A stretch of DNA of 64,000 nt from the NCBI GenBank assembly GCA_025355385.1, contig JANXZS010000199.1:18946-82945 (forward strand). Reading direction: 5' to 3'. Source of the DNA: Acidobacteriaceae bacterium. GTDB lineage: Bacteria > Acidobacteriota > Terriglobia > Terriglobales > Acidobacteriaceae. Position 1 is the first letter of the stretch; the number at the start of each line of letters is the position of its first letter. Positions 8,903 to 19,500 of the stretch are shown in pieces. The translations under genes and the position numbers were made by a program. The notes beneath the pieces are model-generated. The model saw only the letters and a program-made list of their open reading frames with translations. It was not told where the DNA came from and searched no databases.

Positions 8903-11524
8903 TTACTGCAGCAGAGTTCCGTTTTCCTGCTCGACCTTCGCCTCTTCCGGCGGGATGACGACAGCCGCAGCAACCTTGTCATCTCCCTCCAGATGCAGCA
9001 GGCGAACGCCTTGCGTGGAGCGTCCAGCGGCGCGGATGGTCTTGGTATCGATGCGGATGATCTTGCCGTATTGGCTGATAACCACCAACTCCGAGGTCTC
9101 GTCCACAAGCTGAATCGCGGTAACCTTGCCGTTGCGAGCCGTGGTCTTGACGTTGATGACTCCCCTGCCCCCACGCGTCTGCAGGCGGTACGCATCTACG
9201 TCCGTGCGCTTGCCGTATCCAATAGAAGTGACCGAAAGAATCAGGCATAGGCACTCTGCTCCGTCCTCTTCCTTCACACGCTGCAGGGGAGTTACGGCGA
9301 TGCCCACTACGTAATCCGTCTTCTGCAGATCGATGCCGCGAACCCCTCGCGCCGGGCGGCCCATGGAGCGAACATCGTTCTCATCAAAGCGGATAGCCAT
9401 GCCGTCATGCGTGGCGAGAAAGATGATCTGCCTGCCATCGGTAAGGCGCGCGCCGATCAGCTCATCGTCCTCATCAATACCGATGGCGATAATTCCACGA
9501 GCCATGACGTTGGAGAAGTCCTTCAACGGGGTTTTCTTCACTGTTCCCTTGCGGGTGGCGAAAAAAACGAACTTGCCCTCTTCCTCCAGGTTGCGCACCG
9601 GCAGGATGTTGCGAACCGTCTCGCCGGGCTGGAGATTGAGAAGTGAGGCCATCGACTTGCCCTTACCTGCCGCGCTCACATCGGGAATCTCATAGACCTT
9701 CAGCCAGTAGACACGGCCGGTGTTGGTAAAGCAGAGCAGATAGGCGTGAGTAGAGTCGATAATCAACTGCGAGACAAAGTCTTCCTCCCGCGTCTTCATG
9801 CCGAGACGGCCCTGACCTCCGCGCCGCTGCTGGCGATAAGTGGAAATGGGCGTGCGCTTGAGATAGCCGGAGTGCGAAACCGTCACGGCGACTTGTTCGT
9901 CGGCGATCAGGTCTTCAAGTTGCAGCTCGGCAGTCTCATCCAGAATTTGCGTGCGGCGTTGGTCGCCATACTGCTTTCGGATTTCTTCCAGCTCGGAAAC
10001 AATGACGCGGCGCAGCTTCTTCTCTGAACCAAGAATCGATTCGTATTCGGAGATGCGTCCGCGGACGTCGGTCAATTCCTTCAGAATTTCGTCGATTGAA
10101 AGCAGCGTTAGGCGATAAAGCTGCAGTTCGAGCACGGCGTCGATCTGCTTAAAGCTGAGACCCAACTCCTGATTGAGGTTGGTAGTGTCCTTGTCGAGCT
10201 GGATGACAATATCTTTGCTCTTACCGAAGCGGAAGAGGTTTTCGCGTGCATCGGCGCGGCTGCTCGACGCACGAATAATCTTGATCACCTGGTCGAGGTT
10301 GTCGAGGGCGATCTTGTAACCTTCGAGGATGTGTTCGCGTTCGCGCGCTTTGCGCAACAGGAAAGCCGTGCGGCGGCGAACCACATCCACGCGATGGTCT
10401 ATAAAGTGGCGGATGGCCTCGGCCAGACCGAGTTCCTTGGGCTGGTTATTCACCACCGCAAGGAAGATCATGGAGAAGCTCTCCTGCATCTGCGTGTGCT
10501 TGTAGAGCTGGTTCAAGACGATCTGCGCTTCGGCTGTGCGCTTCAACTCGATCACGATACGCATGCCATCACGGTCGCTCTCATCGCGGATGTCGGAGAT
10601 GTCGTCGATGATCTTTTCGTTGACGAGATCGGCGATGCGCTCGATGAGCTTGGATTTGTTGACCTGGTAGGGGATCTCAGTAACGATGATCGCCTGCTTG
10701 TCCTTGGTCATGTTTTCGACAGCGGCACGGGCGCGCATCAGGAAGCGTCCGCGACCTGTCCTGTACGCCTCGGCAATACCGCTGCGACCGTAGAGGAAAC
10801 CGCCGGTGGGGAAATCCGGTCCCTGTACGTACTTCAGCACTTCGGCCAATCCGGCGTGAGGATCGTTGACCAGCTCGATCGTGGCGTTGATAACCTCGGT
10901 GAGATTATGCGGCGGGATATTGGTCGCCATGCCGACAGCGATGCCGTTCGATCCATTCACGATCAGGTTGGGTATACGAGTTGGCAGCACCGAAGGCTCA
11001 AGAGTCGATTCGTCATAGTTGGGGACAAAGTCCACCGTCTCCATGTCAATATCGGCAAGCATCTCGCCCGCGACTCGCATCATGCGGCACTCGGTGTAAC
11101 GCATGGCAGCCGGTGGGTCGCCGTCCACGGAACCGAAGTTGCCTTGCCCGTCAATCATGGGGTAACGCAGGCTGAAGGGTTGCGACATACGCACCATCGT
11201 GTCGTAAATGGCGGAGTCGCCATGGGGGTGAAAGACGCCCATTACGTAGCCAACGACCTTGGCGCACTTGGTGTACTTTTTGTTGTGCTGCAATCCCATG
11301 TCGTGCATGCCGTAGAGAATGCGGCGATGCACCGGCTTGAAGCCGTCGCGGATATCTGGAAGCGCTCGACCGATGATGACGGACATGGAATAGTCGAGAT
11401 ACGAGCGCCGCATCTCGTCTTCAATGTTGATCGGGATGATGCTGGCGGCACCGGTGGTATCCGGTCGAAGACCGTCTTTGCCGTCTCCGCCGAGGGGTAG
11501 CTGGGGGTTCTGATCGTCTGCCAT
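8903..11524 (-). CDS. gyrA: DNA gyrase subunit A
   Basis: Catalytic subunit of DNA gyrase, which with GyrB introduces negative supercoils using ATP. At 873 residues it has normal length. The breakage-reunion domain has the active tyrosine in AAMRYTE (Tyr143). The quinolone-determining segment reads [10 protein letters not shown], with Ser104 and Asp108 both in the drug-sensitive form. The C-terminal pinwheel carries the GyrA-box QRRGGQG, which separates gyrase from topoisomerase IV. The acidic C-terminal tail is short. gyrB is not in the window. The gene stands alone, with about 160 nt upstream before the next gene's end and a terminator-like hairpin downstream. No clear Shine-Dalgarno precedes ATG 11524. 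Confidence 0.97.
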   Translation of the reverse strand: MADDQNPQLPLGGDGKDGLRPDTTGAASIIPINIEDEMRRSYLDYSMSVIIGRALPDIRDGFKPVHRRILYGMHDMGLQHNKKYTKCAKVVGYVMGVFHPHGDSAIYDTMVRMSQPFSLRYPMIDGQGNFGSVDGDPPAAMRYTECRMMRVAGEMLADIDMETVDFVPNYDESTLEPSVLPTRIPNLIVNGSNGIAVGMATNIPPHNLTEVINATIELVNDPHAGLAEVLKYVQGPDFPTGGFLYGRSGIAEAYRTGRGRFLMRARAAVENMTKDKQAIIVTEIPYQVNKSKLIERIADLVNEKIIDDISDIRDESDRDGMRIVIELKRTAEAQIVLNQLYKHTQMQESFSMIFLAVVNNQPKELGLAEAIRHFIDHRVDVVRRRTAFLLRKAREREHILEGYKIALDNLDQVIKIIRASSSRADARENLFRFGKSKDIVIQLDKDTTNLNQELGLSFKQIDAVLELQLYRLTLLSIDEILKELTDVRGRISEYESILGSEKKLRRVIVSELEEIRKQYGDQRRTQILDETAELQLEDLIADEQVAVTVSHSGYLKRTPISTYRQQRRGGQGRLGMKTREEDFVSQLIIDSTHAYLLCFTNTGRVYWLKVYEIPDVSAAGKGKSMASLLNLQPGETVRNILPVRNLEEEGKFVFFATRKGTVKKTPLKDFSNVMARGIIAIGIDEDDELIGARLTDGRQIIFLATHDGMAIRFDENDVRSMGRPARGVRGIDLQKTDYVVGIAVTPLQRVKEEDGAECLCLILSVTSIGYGKRTDVDAYRLQTRGGRGVINVKTTARNGKVTAIQLVDETSELVVISQYGKIIRIDTKTIRAAGRSTQGVRLLHLEGDDKVAAAVVIPPEEAKVEQENGTLLQ

Positions 11525-11684
11525 AAGGAGTGGGGTGATTCAGGTAGTCAGAAACAATAGCGCGGACTCGCGTAGTGGGATTCCAAACACCCTGAAATTA
11601 ACCTAACTCTATGATACGCAAATAGTTACCTGTAGGCAAGCGATTGGCGCTCGAATAACTCTAATGTTGCGAGTCACTTGCAAT

Positions 11685-12848
11685 TCATCGCGTGAGCAGG
11701 GGCAATCCCGCGACAGAAAAGACCGCTTGGCACAATAAAACGCTGCCTGTGGCGAAGAGGAATATCCGGCGATGTCGGCTTTCCAGAACGTCGGCGAAGA
11801 CTCCGGCAATGAATGTAACAAGGAAAGGAAGTGCCCAAAGCCAGGGCTGGGCCTGCACGCCGGTGGTGACCATGACAAGGAGCGGCAACGTGACAAGCAG
11901 GGGTGCAGTGTTGCCGAAATAGCGCGCAGGTTTCATGACCAGATAAAGCGCTAAGGCCGCTGCCGCCGCGAGGGAGATGCCGGTGTTGAGCACGTTGGAA
12001 AAGAAGAGATGCGCCGGCAGAAACGAGAGGCTGATCCGGGCGACGCCACTGCGGAAGACGTAGCTGAATGCATCCGGATGGAAGGCGTATGAGGCGAAGA
12101 GCAGCAGCAAGGTTCCTAAGCTGGTGATCATCAGGATGGGTATGACATATGCGCGGCGCCCCTCGGCAAGGTACGCGAGGAATACAAATGCGAACAGGAA
12201 AGCGACGAGCACGGCAGCCACGTGTGCGGCCGCGGTAAATCCCAAAGTGGCGGTCAACAGGATGAGGCGCGGCCGCCACTTATGCCGCGGCCCTTGCATT
12301 GCGTGGGCCACTCCAATCGCCGTATACACTGCGGCATATAGGCCCAGGGCGGCGAGAATCTCATTATTCGCAGTGGTGCACGCGCGAACAATATCCGGTG
12401 AAAAGCAGTAAAGGGCAAGTGCAACAAATCCGCCCTCGTTGCCGTAGAGCCTGCGCGTGACCCACCACAATGCGCCTCCCAGTGCCAGGCCTGCCAGCAC
12501 AAAGGACAGGCGGGTCAGCAACAGTATAAAACTGAGTTGATGGCGCGCCTCCCATGTGGACGTCTCAGCGGATTCTCCGGCCAGCATGCGCTGCACGGTG
12601 AGTGGAAGGCCAGCGGCGCGGTAGCCGAGTGTGCCGTCATGGATATTTCCGCAACTAGTGAAGTATCCCGCGAGCGGGGAGGGCTTCTCCCACATCTCGC
12701 GCCCGCAGCGTGCAAACTGGTAGTCGCGATCGGTAAGCGTCTGGTGGTGAATCACCCAGAGACACTGCGATAGCAGCATGAGCAGTAGCAGCGCGGCAAA
12801 TTGCTGGGGACGCTCGAAGCGAAATTTTCTTATCCTGGAAAAGATCAT
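11685..12848 (-). CDS. Polytopic membrane protein, GT-C glycosyltransferase-like
   Basis: Integral membrane protein of about 388 residues with roughly nine to ten hydrophobic segments. The first is AALLLLMLLSQCLWVIHH, followed by a periplasmic loop starting TDRDYQFARCG, whose acidic DRDY is in the place where ArnT/PMT-type GT-C enzymes carry a catalytic Asp. It therefore resembles dolichyl-phosphate-mannose mannosyltransferase-like proteins, which transfer sugars from lipid carriers at the outer face of the membrane. The frame extends upstream to 13172, but ATG 12848 (MIFSRIRK) fits a membrane protein start with basic residues before TM1. It is divergent from the sigma factor operon. Acceptor and donor are unknown. 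Confidence 0.65.
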   Translation of the reverse strand: MIFSRIRKFRFERPQQFAALLLLMLLSQCLWVIHHQTLTDRDYQFARCGREMWEKPSPLAGYFTSCGNIHDGTLGYRAAGLPLTVQRMLAGESAETSTWEARHQLSFILLLTRLSFVLAGLALGGALWWVTRRLYGNEGGFVALALYCFSPDIVRACTTANNEILAALGLYAAVYTAIGVAHAMQGPRHKWRPRLILLTATLGFTAAAHVAAVLVAFLFAFVFLAYLAEGRRAYVIPILMITSLGTLLLLFASYAFHPDAFSYVFRSGVARISLSFLPAHLFFSNVLNTGISLAAAAALALYLVMKPARYFGNTAPLLVTLPLLVMVTTGVQAQPWLWALPFLVTFIAGVFADVLESRHRRIFLFATGSVLLCQAVFSVAGLPLLTR

Positions 12849-13039
12849 TGCGTGGACGAACTTGACTAGAGCAGCGTAACTGAACAGTGTAACGGAGTCG
12901 CGACACAGCAGCACCCTCGATCGATGAGAAGATACTTTGGCATTGGAATAAGGCGTCCAGTGGAAAATAGTTGAACGGTTTGCACGCGACGACGGTCTTC
13001 CATTGTGAACGGGCAATACAGGTTGAACGGAGATGGCGG

Positions 13040-13558
13040 GTGGGAAAGGGAGGCGAATCGAGCGATGAACGATTTCGAGAGCTTGTTCACCGCCAATCGC
13101 AGTTCGTCTTTCGCGTGGCCTACGCCATGTTGAGAAACGCTGCCGACGCAGAGGATGTAGTGCAGGAGACATTTTTCAAGCTCTACCGCACCAACGCCTG
13201 GGCCGGGATGCGGGACGAGAAAGCATTTCTGGCGCGCACTGCGTGGCGAATCGCCGTGGACCGGCTGCCCAGACGCAAGGAAGAGGATTTGGATTTCGAG
13301 AGCGCATCGACGGCTGCAAGTCCCGAGGCTGCGGCAATCACTGGGAACATGAATGCACTGGTACGCCAGAGGATTGATGCCCTGCCGCAAGAGCTGCGCC
13401 AGCCACTAGTGCTCTCCGCTTTGGACGAGCTGACTTCACCCGAGATTGCACTTGTGATGGGGATACCGGAAGGGACGGTGCGGTCGCGACTCATGCGAGC
13501 ACGAGCACTGCTGAAAGAGAAGTTAGCCGTTGTAATGGATGGGCACAATGCAAAGTGA
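13040..13558 (+). CDS. ECF-type RNA polymerase sigma factor
   Basis: Small sigma-70 family factor. Region 2 is seen in FVFRVAYAMLRNAADAEDVVQETFFKLYR and region 4 in ELRQPLVLSALDELTSPEIALVMGIPEGTVRSRLMRAR, the helix-turn-helix that reads the -35 element. A start at GTG 13040 is preferred because GGAG lies nearby and it gives about 172 residues; the frame is open to 12971. The following gene overlaps the end by 20 nt, so the two are translationally coupled, as is usual for a sigma factor and its anti-sigma factor. The inducing signal cannot be read from sequence. Confidence 0.88.
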   Translation: MGKGGESSDERFRELVHRQSQFVFRVAYAMLRNAADAEDVVQETFFKLYRTNAWAGMRDEKAFLARTAWRIAVDRLPRRKEEDLDFESASTAASPEAAAITGNMNALVRQRIDALPQELRQPLVLSALDELTSPEIALVMGIPEGTVRSRLMRARALLKEKLAVVMDGHNAK

Positions 13559-14183
13559 CGATCTGGACAAGCTGCTGCAAGAGGGGCTGGAGAGCTACTG
13601 CGACGCTGAGCCACTTGCCGGGCTGGAAGAGCGAGTGCTTCGACATGTGCGGGACAAGCGCACGGTCATCAGGTGGACGTGGTTTGGCTGGGCGGCTGCC
13701 ACGGCGTGTGCATCCCTGCTGCTGGCAGTGATCTTCGGAAATTTCGGGGGCTGGCCGCTCGACAGCCGGTTGACGAAGGGTGTGCATTCGACGACTGCGG
13801 ATGGGCCTCTAAGCAGCGAGCTTCGAGTTGATCGCGGGAGCGCTGCTGAGAAGACCGCTCCGCACATATCGAACGAGGTTGCGGCAAACGTGCCGCAGCG
13901 ACAAGCAGTCCATGCACACGGTGGGAGGGGCCTGGTGTCTCTCAAGAGGAAGACAAGGCGGGAGGAGCTGCCCAAGCTGGAGGTGTTCCCTACGCCACAT
14001 CCCTTATCGCCAGAGGAGAGGGCGCTGGTGGAGTTCGTGAATCAACATCCGACGGAAGCTGCACAGTTAGTCGATGCGGAGAGGCGGAGTTCCGAGCCGA
14101 TCCAAATCGCGGCAATTCACATCGAGCCGTTGAATACAGATGGCCCGCAACAGGAGGAGGAGAAGAATGCGAACGACCACTAA
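13539..14183 (+). CDS. Single-pass membrane protein, candidate anti-sigma factor
   Basis: A 214-residue protein overlapping the sigma factor gene by 20 nt. A short cytoplasmic N-terminus (about residues 1-45, rich in Leu/Asp/Glu) precedes one membrane span (WTWFGWAAATACASLLLAVIF). A large extracytoplasmic part follows, basic at first (SLKRKTRREELP) and then acidic. There is no zinc-binding HxxxCxxC motif, so it is not a classical ZAS-type anti-sigma factor; the role is inferred from position and topology. An internal ATG at 13548 is an alternative start. The next gene begins within its last codons. Confidence 0.65.
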   Translation: MGTMQSDDLDKLLQEGLESYCDAEPLAGLEERVLRHVRDKRTVIRWTWFGWAAATACASLLLAVIFGNFGGWPLDSRLTKGVHSTTADGPLSSELRVDRGSAAEKTAPHISNEVAANVPQRQAVHAHGGRGLVSLKRKTRREELPKLEVFPTPHPLSPEERALVEFVNQHPTEAAQLVDAERRSSEPIQIAAIHIEPLNTDGPQQEEEKNANDH

Positions 14184-14745
14184 GTTATGGGTTGTGTCTT
14201 TAGCTGTGTGCTTCGTAATGGCGACGGGCTACGGGTGGGCGCAGGAAAACAACGAAGCAGGGAAGCAGGCCGCAATTGACACAGCGGTGGCGCGCGCGCA
14301 GGGTGGACCGTTCTATCACCTGGACTTTGTCGTGAAGGATGTAGATGGTAACAAGGTGATCAACAGCCGTAGCTATTCCACTTCCATTCAAAATGGCCAC
14401 AACTCGATCCGTGCTGGTGCGCGGGTGCCGGTGCCAACAGGCACATATAACACCGGTAGCAGCATGGCCGGGCAATTCCAGTACCAGATTTTGGATGTAG
14501 GCGCGAATTTCGATTGTGGAGATGCAAAGGAAGTGGATGGCAAGCTCGAACTTAGGGTCAAGGCTGAATTGAGCAGCTTCGTCGAGCAGCCGGGAGCAGT
14601 AAAAGCGCAACCTGTCGTCCGTCAAAACAAGTGGGATGCGGACGTAATCGTACCCCTGGGAAAACCCACGACAATTTTCTCTTCTGACGATGTTTCCAGC
14701 AAGAGCAAGATTCAGGTGGAACTGACGGCTACGTTGATTAAGTAA
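14167..14745 (+). CDS. Secreted protein of unknown function, third gene of the sigma operon
   Basis: ATG 14167 is preceded by an excellent Shine-Dalgarno (AGGAGGAG) inside the end of the previous gene, so I use it rather than the open frame upstream. A signal peptide (MRTTTKLWVVSLAVCFVMATGYGWAQ) leads a mature protein of about 167 residues. It is beta-rich with regular polar strands (FYHLDFVVKDVDGNKVINSR, KLELRVKAELSSF). I do not recognise a domain. The tight overlap with the sigma and putative anti-sigma genes suggests that it is the sensed or regulated envelope component, which is inference only. Confidence 0.7.
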   Translation: MRTTTKLWVVSLAVCFVMATGYGWAQENNEAGKQAAIDTAVARAQGGPFYHLDFVVKDVDGNKVINSRSYSTSIQNGHNSIRAGARVPVPTGTYNTGSSMAGQFQYQILDVGANFDCGDAKEVDGKLELRVKAELSSFVEQPGAVKAQPVVRQNKWDADVIVPLGKPTTIFSSDDVSSKSKIQVELTATLIK

Positions 14746-14760
14746 GTGAATGTGAACATC

Positions 14761-14788
14761 AAGCGTCCTGCCATTCGCGGGGCGCTTT
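14761..14788 (+). terminator. Terminator of the sigma-factor operon
   Basis: AAGCGTCCT and GGGGCGCTT pair over 9 bp (two G-U in RNA) around a short loop, followed by TGCTTTGC. It lies 16 nt after the stop of the secreted protein gene. Confidence 0.5.
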
Positions 14789-14824
14789 GCTTTGCGGGTG
14801 CGTCGGCGTTAGACTCCGAAACAA

Positions 14825-15856
14825 ATGGCGAAGGCGGAAGATAATCCGGCGCGGCTGGTTTCAGCAGCCCCTGCCGAGGAAGAAGAGCCCTTTGAACTGA
14901 AGCTGCGGCCCCGGCGGCTGGCGGAGTTCATTGGGCAAGAGAAGGCGAAGGAGCAACTCGCAATCGCGCTCGAAGCGGCCAGGACACGCGGCGAGGCGCT
15001 CGACCACGTACTGCTTTTTGGTCCCCCGGGCCTGGGCAAGACAACGCTGGCGACCATCATTGCGAACGAACTCGATGTTGGTTTTCAGCAAACCTCCGGG
15101 CCCGCGTTGCAGATTCAGGGCGACCTGACCGCAATTCTCACCAACCTGCGCGATCGCCAGGTGCTGTTTCTGGATGAGGTTCACCGCTTGCAGCCGGTTC
15201 TCGAAGAGAAGCTGTACACCGCCCTAGAAGACTACAAGCTGGATATCATCATCGGCCAGGGTCCGGCGGCGCGCACCCACGTGATGGATATCAAGCCCTT
15301 CACTTTTGTTGCTGCGACTACGCGGCCGGGCCTGCTCTCGTCGCCCCTTCGCTCACGCTTCGGCATCCTGCTGCGGCTGCAATTCTACACAGAGGATGAG
15401 CTGCGCTTCGTGGTTGAGCGGTCGGCTGAAGTCATGCAAATTTCCATCGATCGCGACGGTGCCGCCGAAATTGCGCTGCGCTCTCGCGGGACACCGCGCA
15501 TCGCGAATCGCCTGTTGCGGCGCGTGCGCGACTACGCACAGGTAAAGGGCACGGGCGTCATCGACCTGCCAACGGCACAGGCTGCCCTGAAGATGCTGGA
15601 GGTGGACGCACATGGCTTTGACGAGTTGGATCGCAAGCTCTTGCTCACGATTATCGAGAAGTACGACGGCGGACCAGTGGGGCTGAATACATTAGCCGCG
15701 ACACTGGCCGAAGAAGAGGACGCACTAGAAGAAGTGTACGAACCCTTTCTGATCCAGATTGGCTTTCTCGATCGCACGCCGAGGGGCCGCGTTGCAACCC
15801 GGCTGGCCTATGAACATTTTGGACTCCCGCATCCGCGCAAGCAGCTATTGTTTTAG
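14825..15856 (+). CDS. ruvB: Holliday junction branch-migration ATPase RuvB
   Basis: AAA+ motor that drives Holliday junction migration with RuvA. It is a standard 343 residues. Walker A is [11 protein letters not shown], Walker B is LFLDEVHRL, sensor 1 lies in [20 protein letters not shown] (which includes the arginine finger region), and the C-terminal winged helix ends with [16 protein letters not shown]. The N-terminus carries the conserved [12 protein letters not shown]. ruvA and ruvC are not nearby. A terminator-like hairpin separates it from the sigma operon. The thioredoxin-fold gene starts 60 nt downstream with its own strong ribosome binding site. Confidence 0.97.
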   Translation: MAKAEDNPARLVSAAPAEEEEPFELKLRPRRLAEFIGQEKAKEQLAIALEAARTRGEALDHVLLFGPPGLGKTTLATIIANELDVGFQQTSGPALQIQGDLTAILTNLRDRQVLFLDEVHRLQPVLEEKLYTALEDYKLDIIIGQGPAARTHVMDIKPFTFVAATTRPGLLSSPLRSRFGILLRLQFYTEDELRFVVERSAEVMQISIDRDGAAEIALRSRGTPRIANRLLRRVRDYAQVKGTGVIDLPTAQAALKMLEVDAHGFDELDRKLLLTIIEKYDGGPVGLNTLAATLAEEEDALEEVYEPFLIQIGFLDRTPRGRVATRLAYEHFGLPHPRKQLLF

Positions 15857-15916
15857 GAATACGATTCCAGCAATCGGCCGGGAGTGCCGAATCGCTCAAT
15901 GCAAGGAGGATCCATA

Positions 15917-16471
15917 ATGGCACGAACCGAATCCGTAATGCTCCCACTGCAAACACCAGCTCCGGACTTCGCGCTTCCTGACGTGACTACGGGCGCGATC
16001 ATCAAACTCGCCGACTTTGCCGGTCGCGACGCTTTTCTAGTCATGTTCATTTGTCGCCACTGTCCATTCATCCAGCATATCGAACGCGGGCTGGGCCAAT
16101 TAGGCAGGGACTACTCCAAACAATCGCTGGGAATTGTAGCCGTTAGCAGCAACGATACGTTCAGCTTTCCCGAAGACGCGCCTGAAAGCCTGCGCGAACA
16201 GGCGGCAGAAGTGGGGTTCATCTTTCCTTACCTCTTTGACGAGACGCAGGAGGTGGCGCGGGATTATGGCGCGGCTTGCACTCCGGATCTTTTTCTATTC
16301 AATCGCGAGCGGAAACTCGTCTATCGCGGTCAATTCGACAGCAGCCGCCCGGGAAATCATGTGCCCGTCACGGGCGAAGACCTGCGCGAAGCGATCGACG
16401 CCGTGCTGGCGGACAAACCAGTGAAAGCGGAGCAGCAGCCCGCCCTGGGCTGCAGCATAAAGTGGAAGTGA
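15917..16471 (+). CDS. Thioredoxin-fold peroxiredoxin-like protein (AhpC/TSA family)
   Basis: Cytoplasmic redox protein of about 184 residues; no signal peptide. The fold begins with APDFALPDV and FLVMFICRHCPFI, where CRHC sits in the CxxC place of thioredoxin-like proteins. This matches the PRX_like1 branch of AhpC/TSA proteins, which are often annotated as thioredoxin family but have no assigned substrate. A later conserved segment is YGAACTPDLFLFNRERKLVYRGQFD. The start ATG 15917 has a strong AAGGAGG eight bases upstream. The gene is convergent with the GH38 gene. Confidence 0.85.
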   Translation: MARTESVMLPLQTPAPDFALPDVTTGAIIKLADFAGRDAFLVMFICRHCPFIQHIERGLGQLGRDYSKQSLGIVAVSSNDTFSFPEDAPESLREQAAEVGFIFPYLFDETQEVARDYGAACTPDLFLFNRERKLVYRGQFDSSRPGNHVPVTGEDLREAIDAVLADKPVKAEQQPALGCSIKWK

Positions 16472-16503
16472 CCTGAGCTTGAAATTGAAAATTCGAGGTC
16501 TGG

Positions 16504-16534
16504 GTCGCCCGTGAGAGCGACACGGAATTTTTTT
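16504..16534 (+). terminator. Possible intrinsic terminator after the thioredoxin-fold gene
   Basis: GTCGC and GCGAC form a 5-bp stem, followed after six bases by a run of seven T. The T-run is good but the stem is short. Confidence 0.35.
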
Positions 16535-16540
16535 CATGCC

Positions 16541-19500
16541 CTACTTTGCCGCAACCGTCCCAGCCGGTGCGCCATATTCGATCCTGATCGTTTGGATCTC
16601 ATAAGGCTTAATCGCGAAGGTCAACTTGTCATTGGATAGGCTGGCATCTCCTGAAATCGGGTTCTCCATCATGTCCGCAACCGAGACGGACTTAGCGCCC
16701 GCTGGAATTGTAGCTGTGACGGTGGCAGATTTTCCTGCCCACTCATAGACGCGCAGCAGCAGCGCATTGCCATCCTCCGATTTTTTGAGCGCGGTGAGTG
16801 CGACGTTCTCTGGCGTGACGTTGACGAACGAGTGCTCAGCAGGCCATTCACCCCCGTGATTGGAGAGCTGCATGGCGGTCAAGGGATAGTTTGTTTCGTA
16901 GCCGCGCCGCATGCTCAGCGCCGTTTTCCAGTCTCCCTCGTGCGGGTAGAGCCAGAAGGCGAAGTGCTGATGGCCACGATCCGCGTCGGGATCAGGCCAT
17001 GTAGGCGAACGCAGCAGGGTAAGGCGCAGTACATTGTCCTTCGCATCGTAGCCATACTTGGATTCATTGATCAATGTAAGGCCATGCTGCGCGTCGCCAA
17101 GATCGGCCCATCGCATTGCGGGCACTTCAAACTGCGCCGATTCAAAGCTGTTGTTCCGCGTGGTGGGACGCTGGACCGTTCCGTAAGGAATTTCGTAGGT
17201 AGCCTTGGCGCTCGATGCCGAGAGCGGAATCGCGGCCTTCAGGAGGACGTGAGTTTCGTGCCAATCGATGTTGTTCGTGATCTTGACCATCGGCGATCCG
17301 GCCTCGAGCGAGATATCCTGTATAAACTTTGAGCTCTGCCATGTGCGTGTGACGCGGATGGTGCCGCGCATGGGGCCGCTCTCGACGAGTTGGATTGAAT
17401 CGACCTTATCGATGGGAATGAAGGAATCCAGCGTGCCGGGGTCGATGTTCCAAGCATCGTAATCCTTCGGAAGATCCTTGAATGTCTGCAGCTGATTGCC
17501 GCAGCCGCCATGGGCAATGCTGTCAAAGCTGGTCTTCTTATCGACGAGGCTGGTGATGCAGCCAGTATGAGGATCGACGGCAACCCGCAGTAGAGAATTT
17601 TCAAGACTCTGACTGGTTGCTTTGAGGTCGGACGTCTCCGCCTTGGACGACGTTGCAGCGCGGGCATATAGCACCCGGTAACCAAGGGCGGGCACGTCAG
17701 TCGTCACCTGAACATGGAAACTGTGTGTCGTAGGATTCAACAGCTTCACATCGGCAAAGAGCGTCTTGCCTGCTGCATCCGTAATCTGGATTGCGGGCGT
17801 CGCTTCTGGCATCTGGACGGTGAACTCTACGGCATCAGAACGCTGCCAACCGAGAGGATTAAAGACTGCAACGGGAACGCCCTTGCCGTTGGTGTTGATG
17901 TAACTCGTCAGCGTCTGCAGTGCTCCTAACTGAGCTTCCCTGGTCTCCAGCCGGACCACGTCAGTGTCCTTATCCGCGTCGCGATAGATAACGCCGATAC
18001 CGGAACCGGCCGCCGTATCGTGGAATTGATTAAACAGAATCTTCTTCCAACCATCGGTCAGTTTTGCCTGCGGGTAGTCCCTGCCTTGAAGCCAGGCGAG
18101 CGACGAAAACTTCTCCGCGTTGAGGAGCAGTTCTTCCCCCTCACGCATATTCCGTTTGTGGTTGGCCTGCGTCGTCATGACGCCGCGGTGATACTCGAAG
18201 TAAAGTTCATCGTTCCAGACGGGAAGGCCCACCTTACCCTGAGGGGGCGGGGGTAGCACCGTCGACTTTGCAGCGAGCGAAGTGTAGTTCCAGACAGGAG
18301 CGTGTTCCGTGTCGAGGTGCGTTTCGACGTCGGAGAAAAAGCTCTGTGCTGTCCCAAACTTCGTTTTGGGGTACACGACATCGGGACCAGTCCACTTCAT
18401 ACCGGAATCGAGCATGGCGCGTGTTGGGCCACCGCCGTGGTCGCCGATTCCATAGAGGTGCATCATCTCAGTCGTACCCGGATTGAGTTTGCGGGCAGCG
18501 GCAAAATCCTCGGCCATGCGTACTGGCTCCACCTGATTGACGTAATCATGCGGAAAATAAGTTAGGACGCGGCTGCCATCCGGCGACTGCCACCAGAATA
18601 GTTTCAAGGGAAGTTGGTTGGTATCGTTCCACATCATCTTCTGCGTAACAAAGTAGTCGATACCCGACTTCTTGTAGATCTGAGGAAGTTGCCAAGTATA
18701 GCCGAAGGAATCGGGATTCCAGCCAATGCGAACGTCTCCGCCAAAGGTCTCCTTGAAGTTGCGCTTGCCGATGAGGATCTGGCGAACTAACGATTCTCCG
18801 TCGGGCATGTTCAGGTCGGGTTCCACCCACATGCCGCCGACGACCTCCCAGCGGCCTTGTTTGTAAGACTCCTTCATCTGCTTACACATGTCGGGATACT
18901 TATCGCACATCCAGTCGCTGTAAGCGGCGGCAGACTGGGTGAACGTATATTGCGGATACTCGCGCTGGAGTTGCAGAGCGGTGGACCATGTCTTGCGAAC
19001 TGCCTCCACCGTTTCCGTCCATGGCCAGAGCCACGCCGCATCGATATGCGAGTTGCCGGTCAGCCGAATATTTGCAGTCTGCAGGACGGATTTTAGCGAT
19101 TGGAGCGAAACTTGCGCGGCGCGCAGAGAGGCATCGAAGGCAGTTTGGTTCGCGCGATCCAAGGCTCCAAGATCCACCATGGCCAGCGCGGCATCCAGTT
19201 GGTTCAGGTCGCCGGTCGCATCGAGCGATGGAAGCAATACCTGGGCTGAGCGAGCCTCCGCAGTCAATACTTCCGGATCGGGACGGGACTCCGCGAAGTC
19301 AATTCTGGCCTCGGCCGCATCAAAACTTTTCTTATCGACTGTGGCCAGCAACTTAACCGCAACCAGAATTTTCTCTCCTGGCTTTGCAGGCTCAAACAAT
19401 ACGATGGGCTCCAGATCTTCTCCCAGTGCTACGCGACGGCCATTGAAATAGATGATCTGAGGCATAGGGCCATTCGCGCCCGCGCGGAACTGAAACCAGA

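Noticed and set aside
10331..11500. 389-codon open frame on the plus strand opposite gyrA
   Set aside because: It lies entirely over the clearly coding gyrA sequence, its product is His/Val/Asp-biased without any domain, and gyrA motifs explain the constraint.
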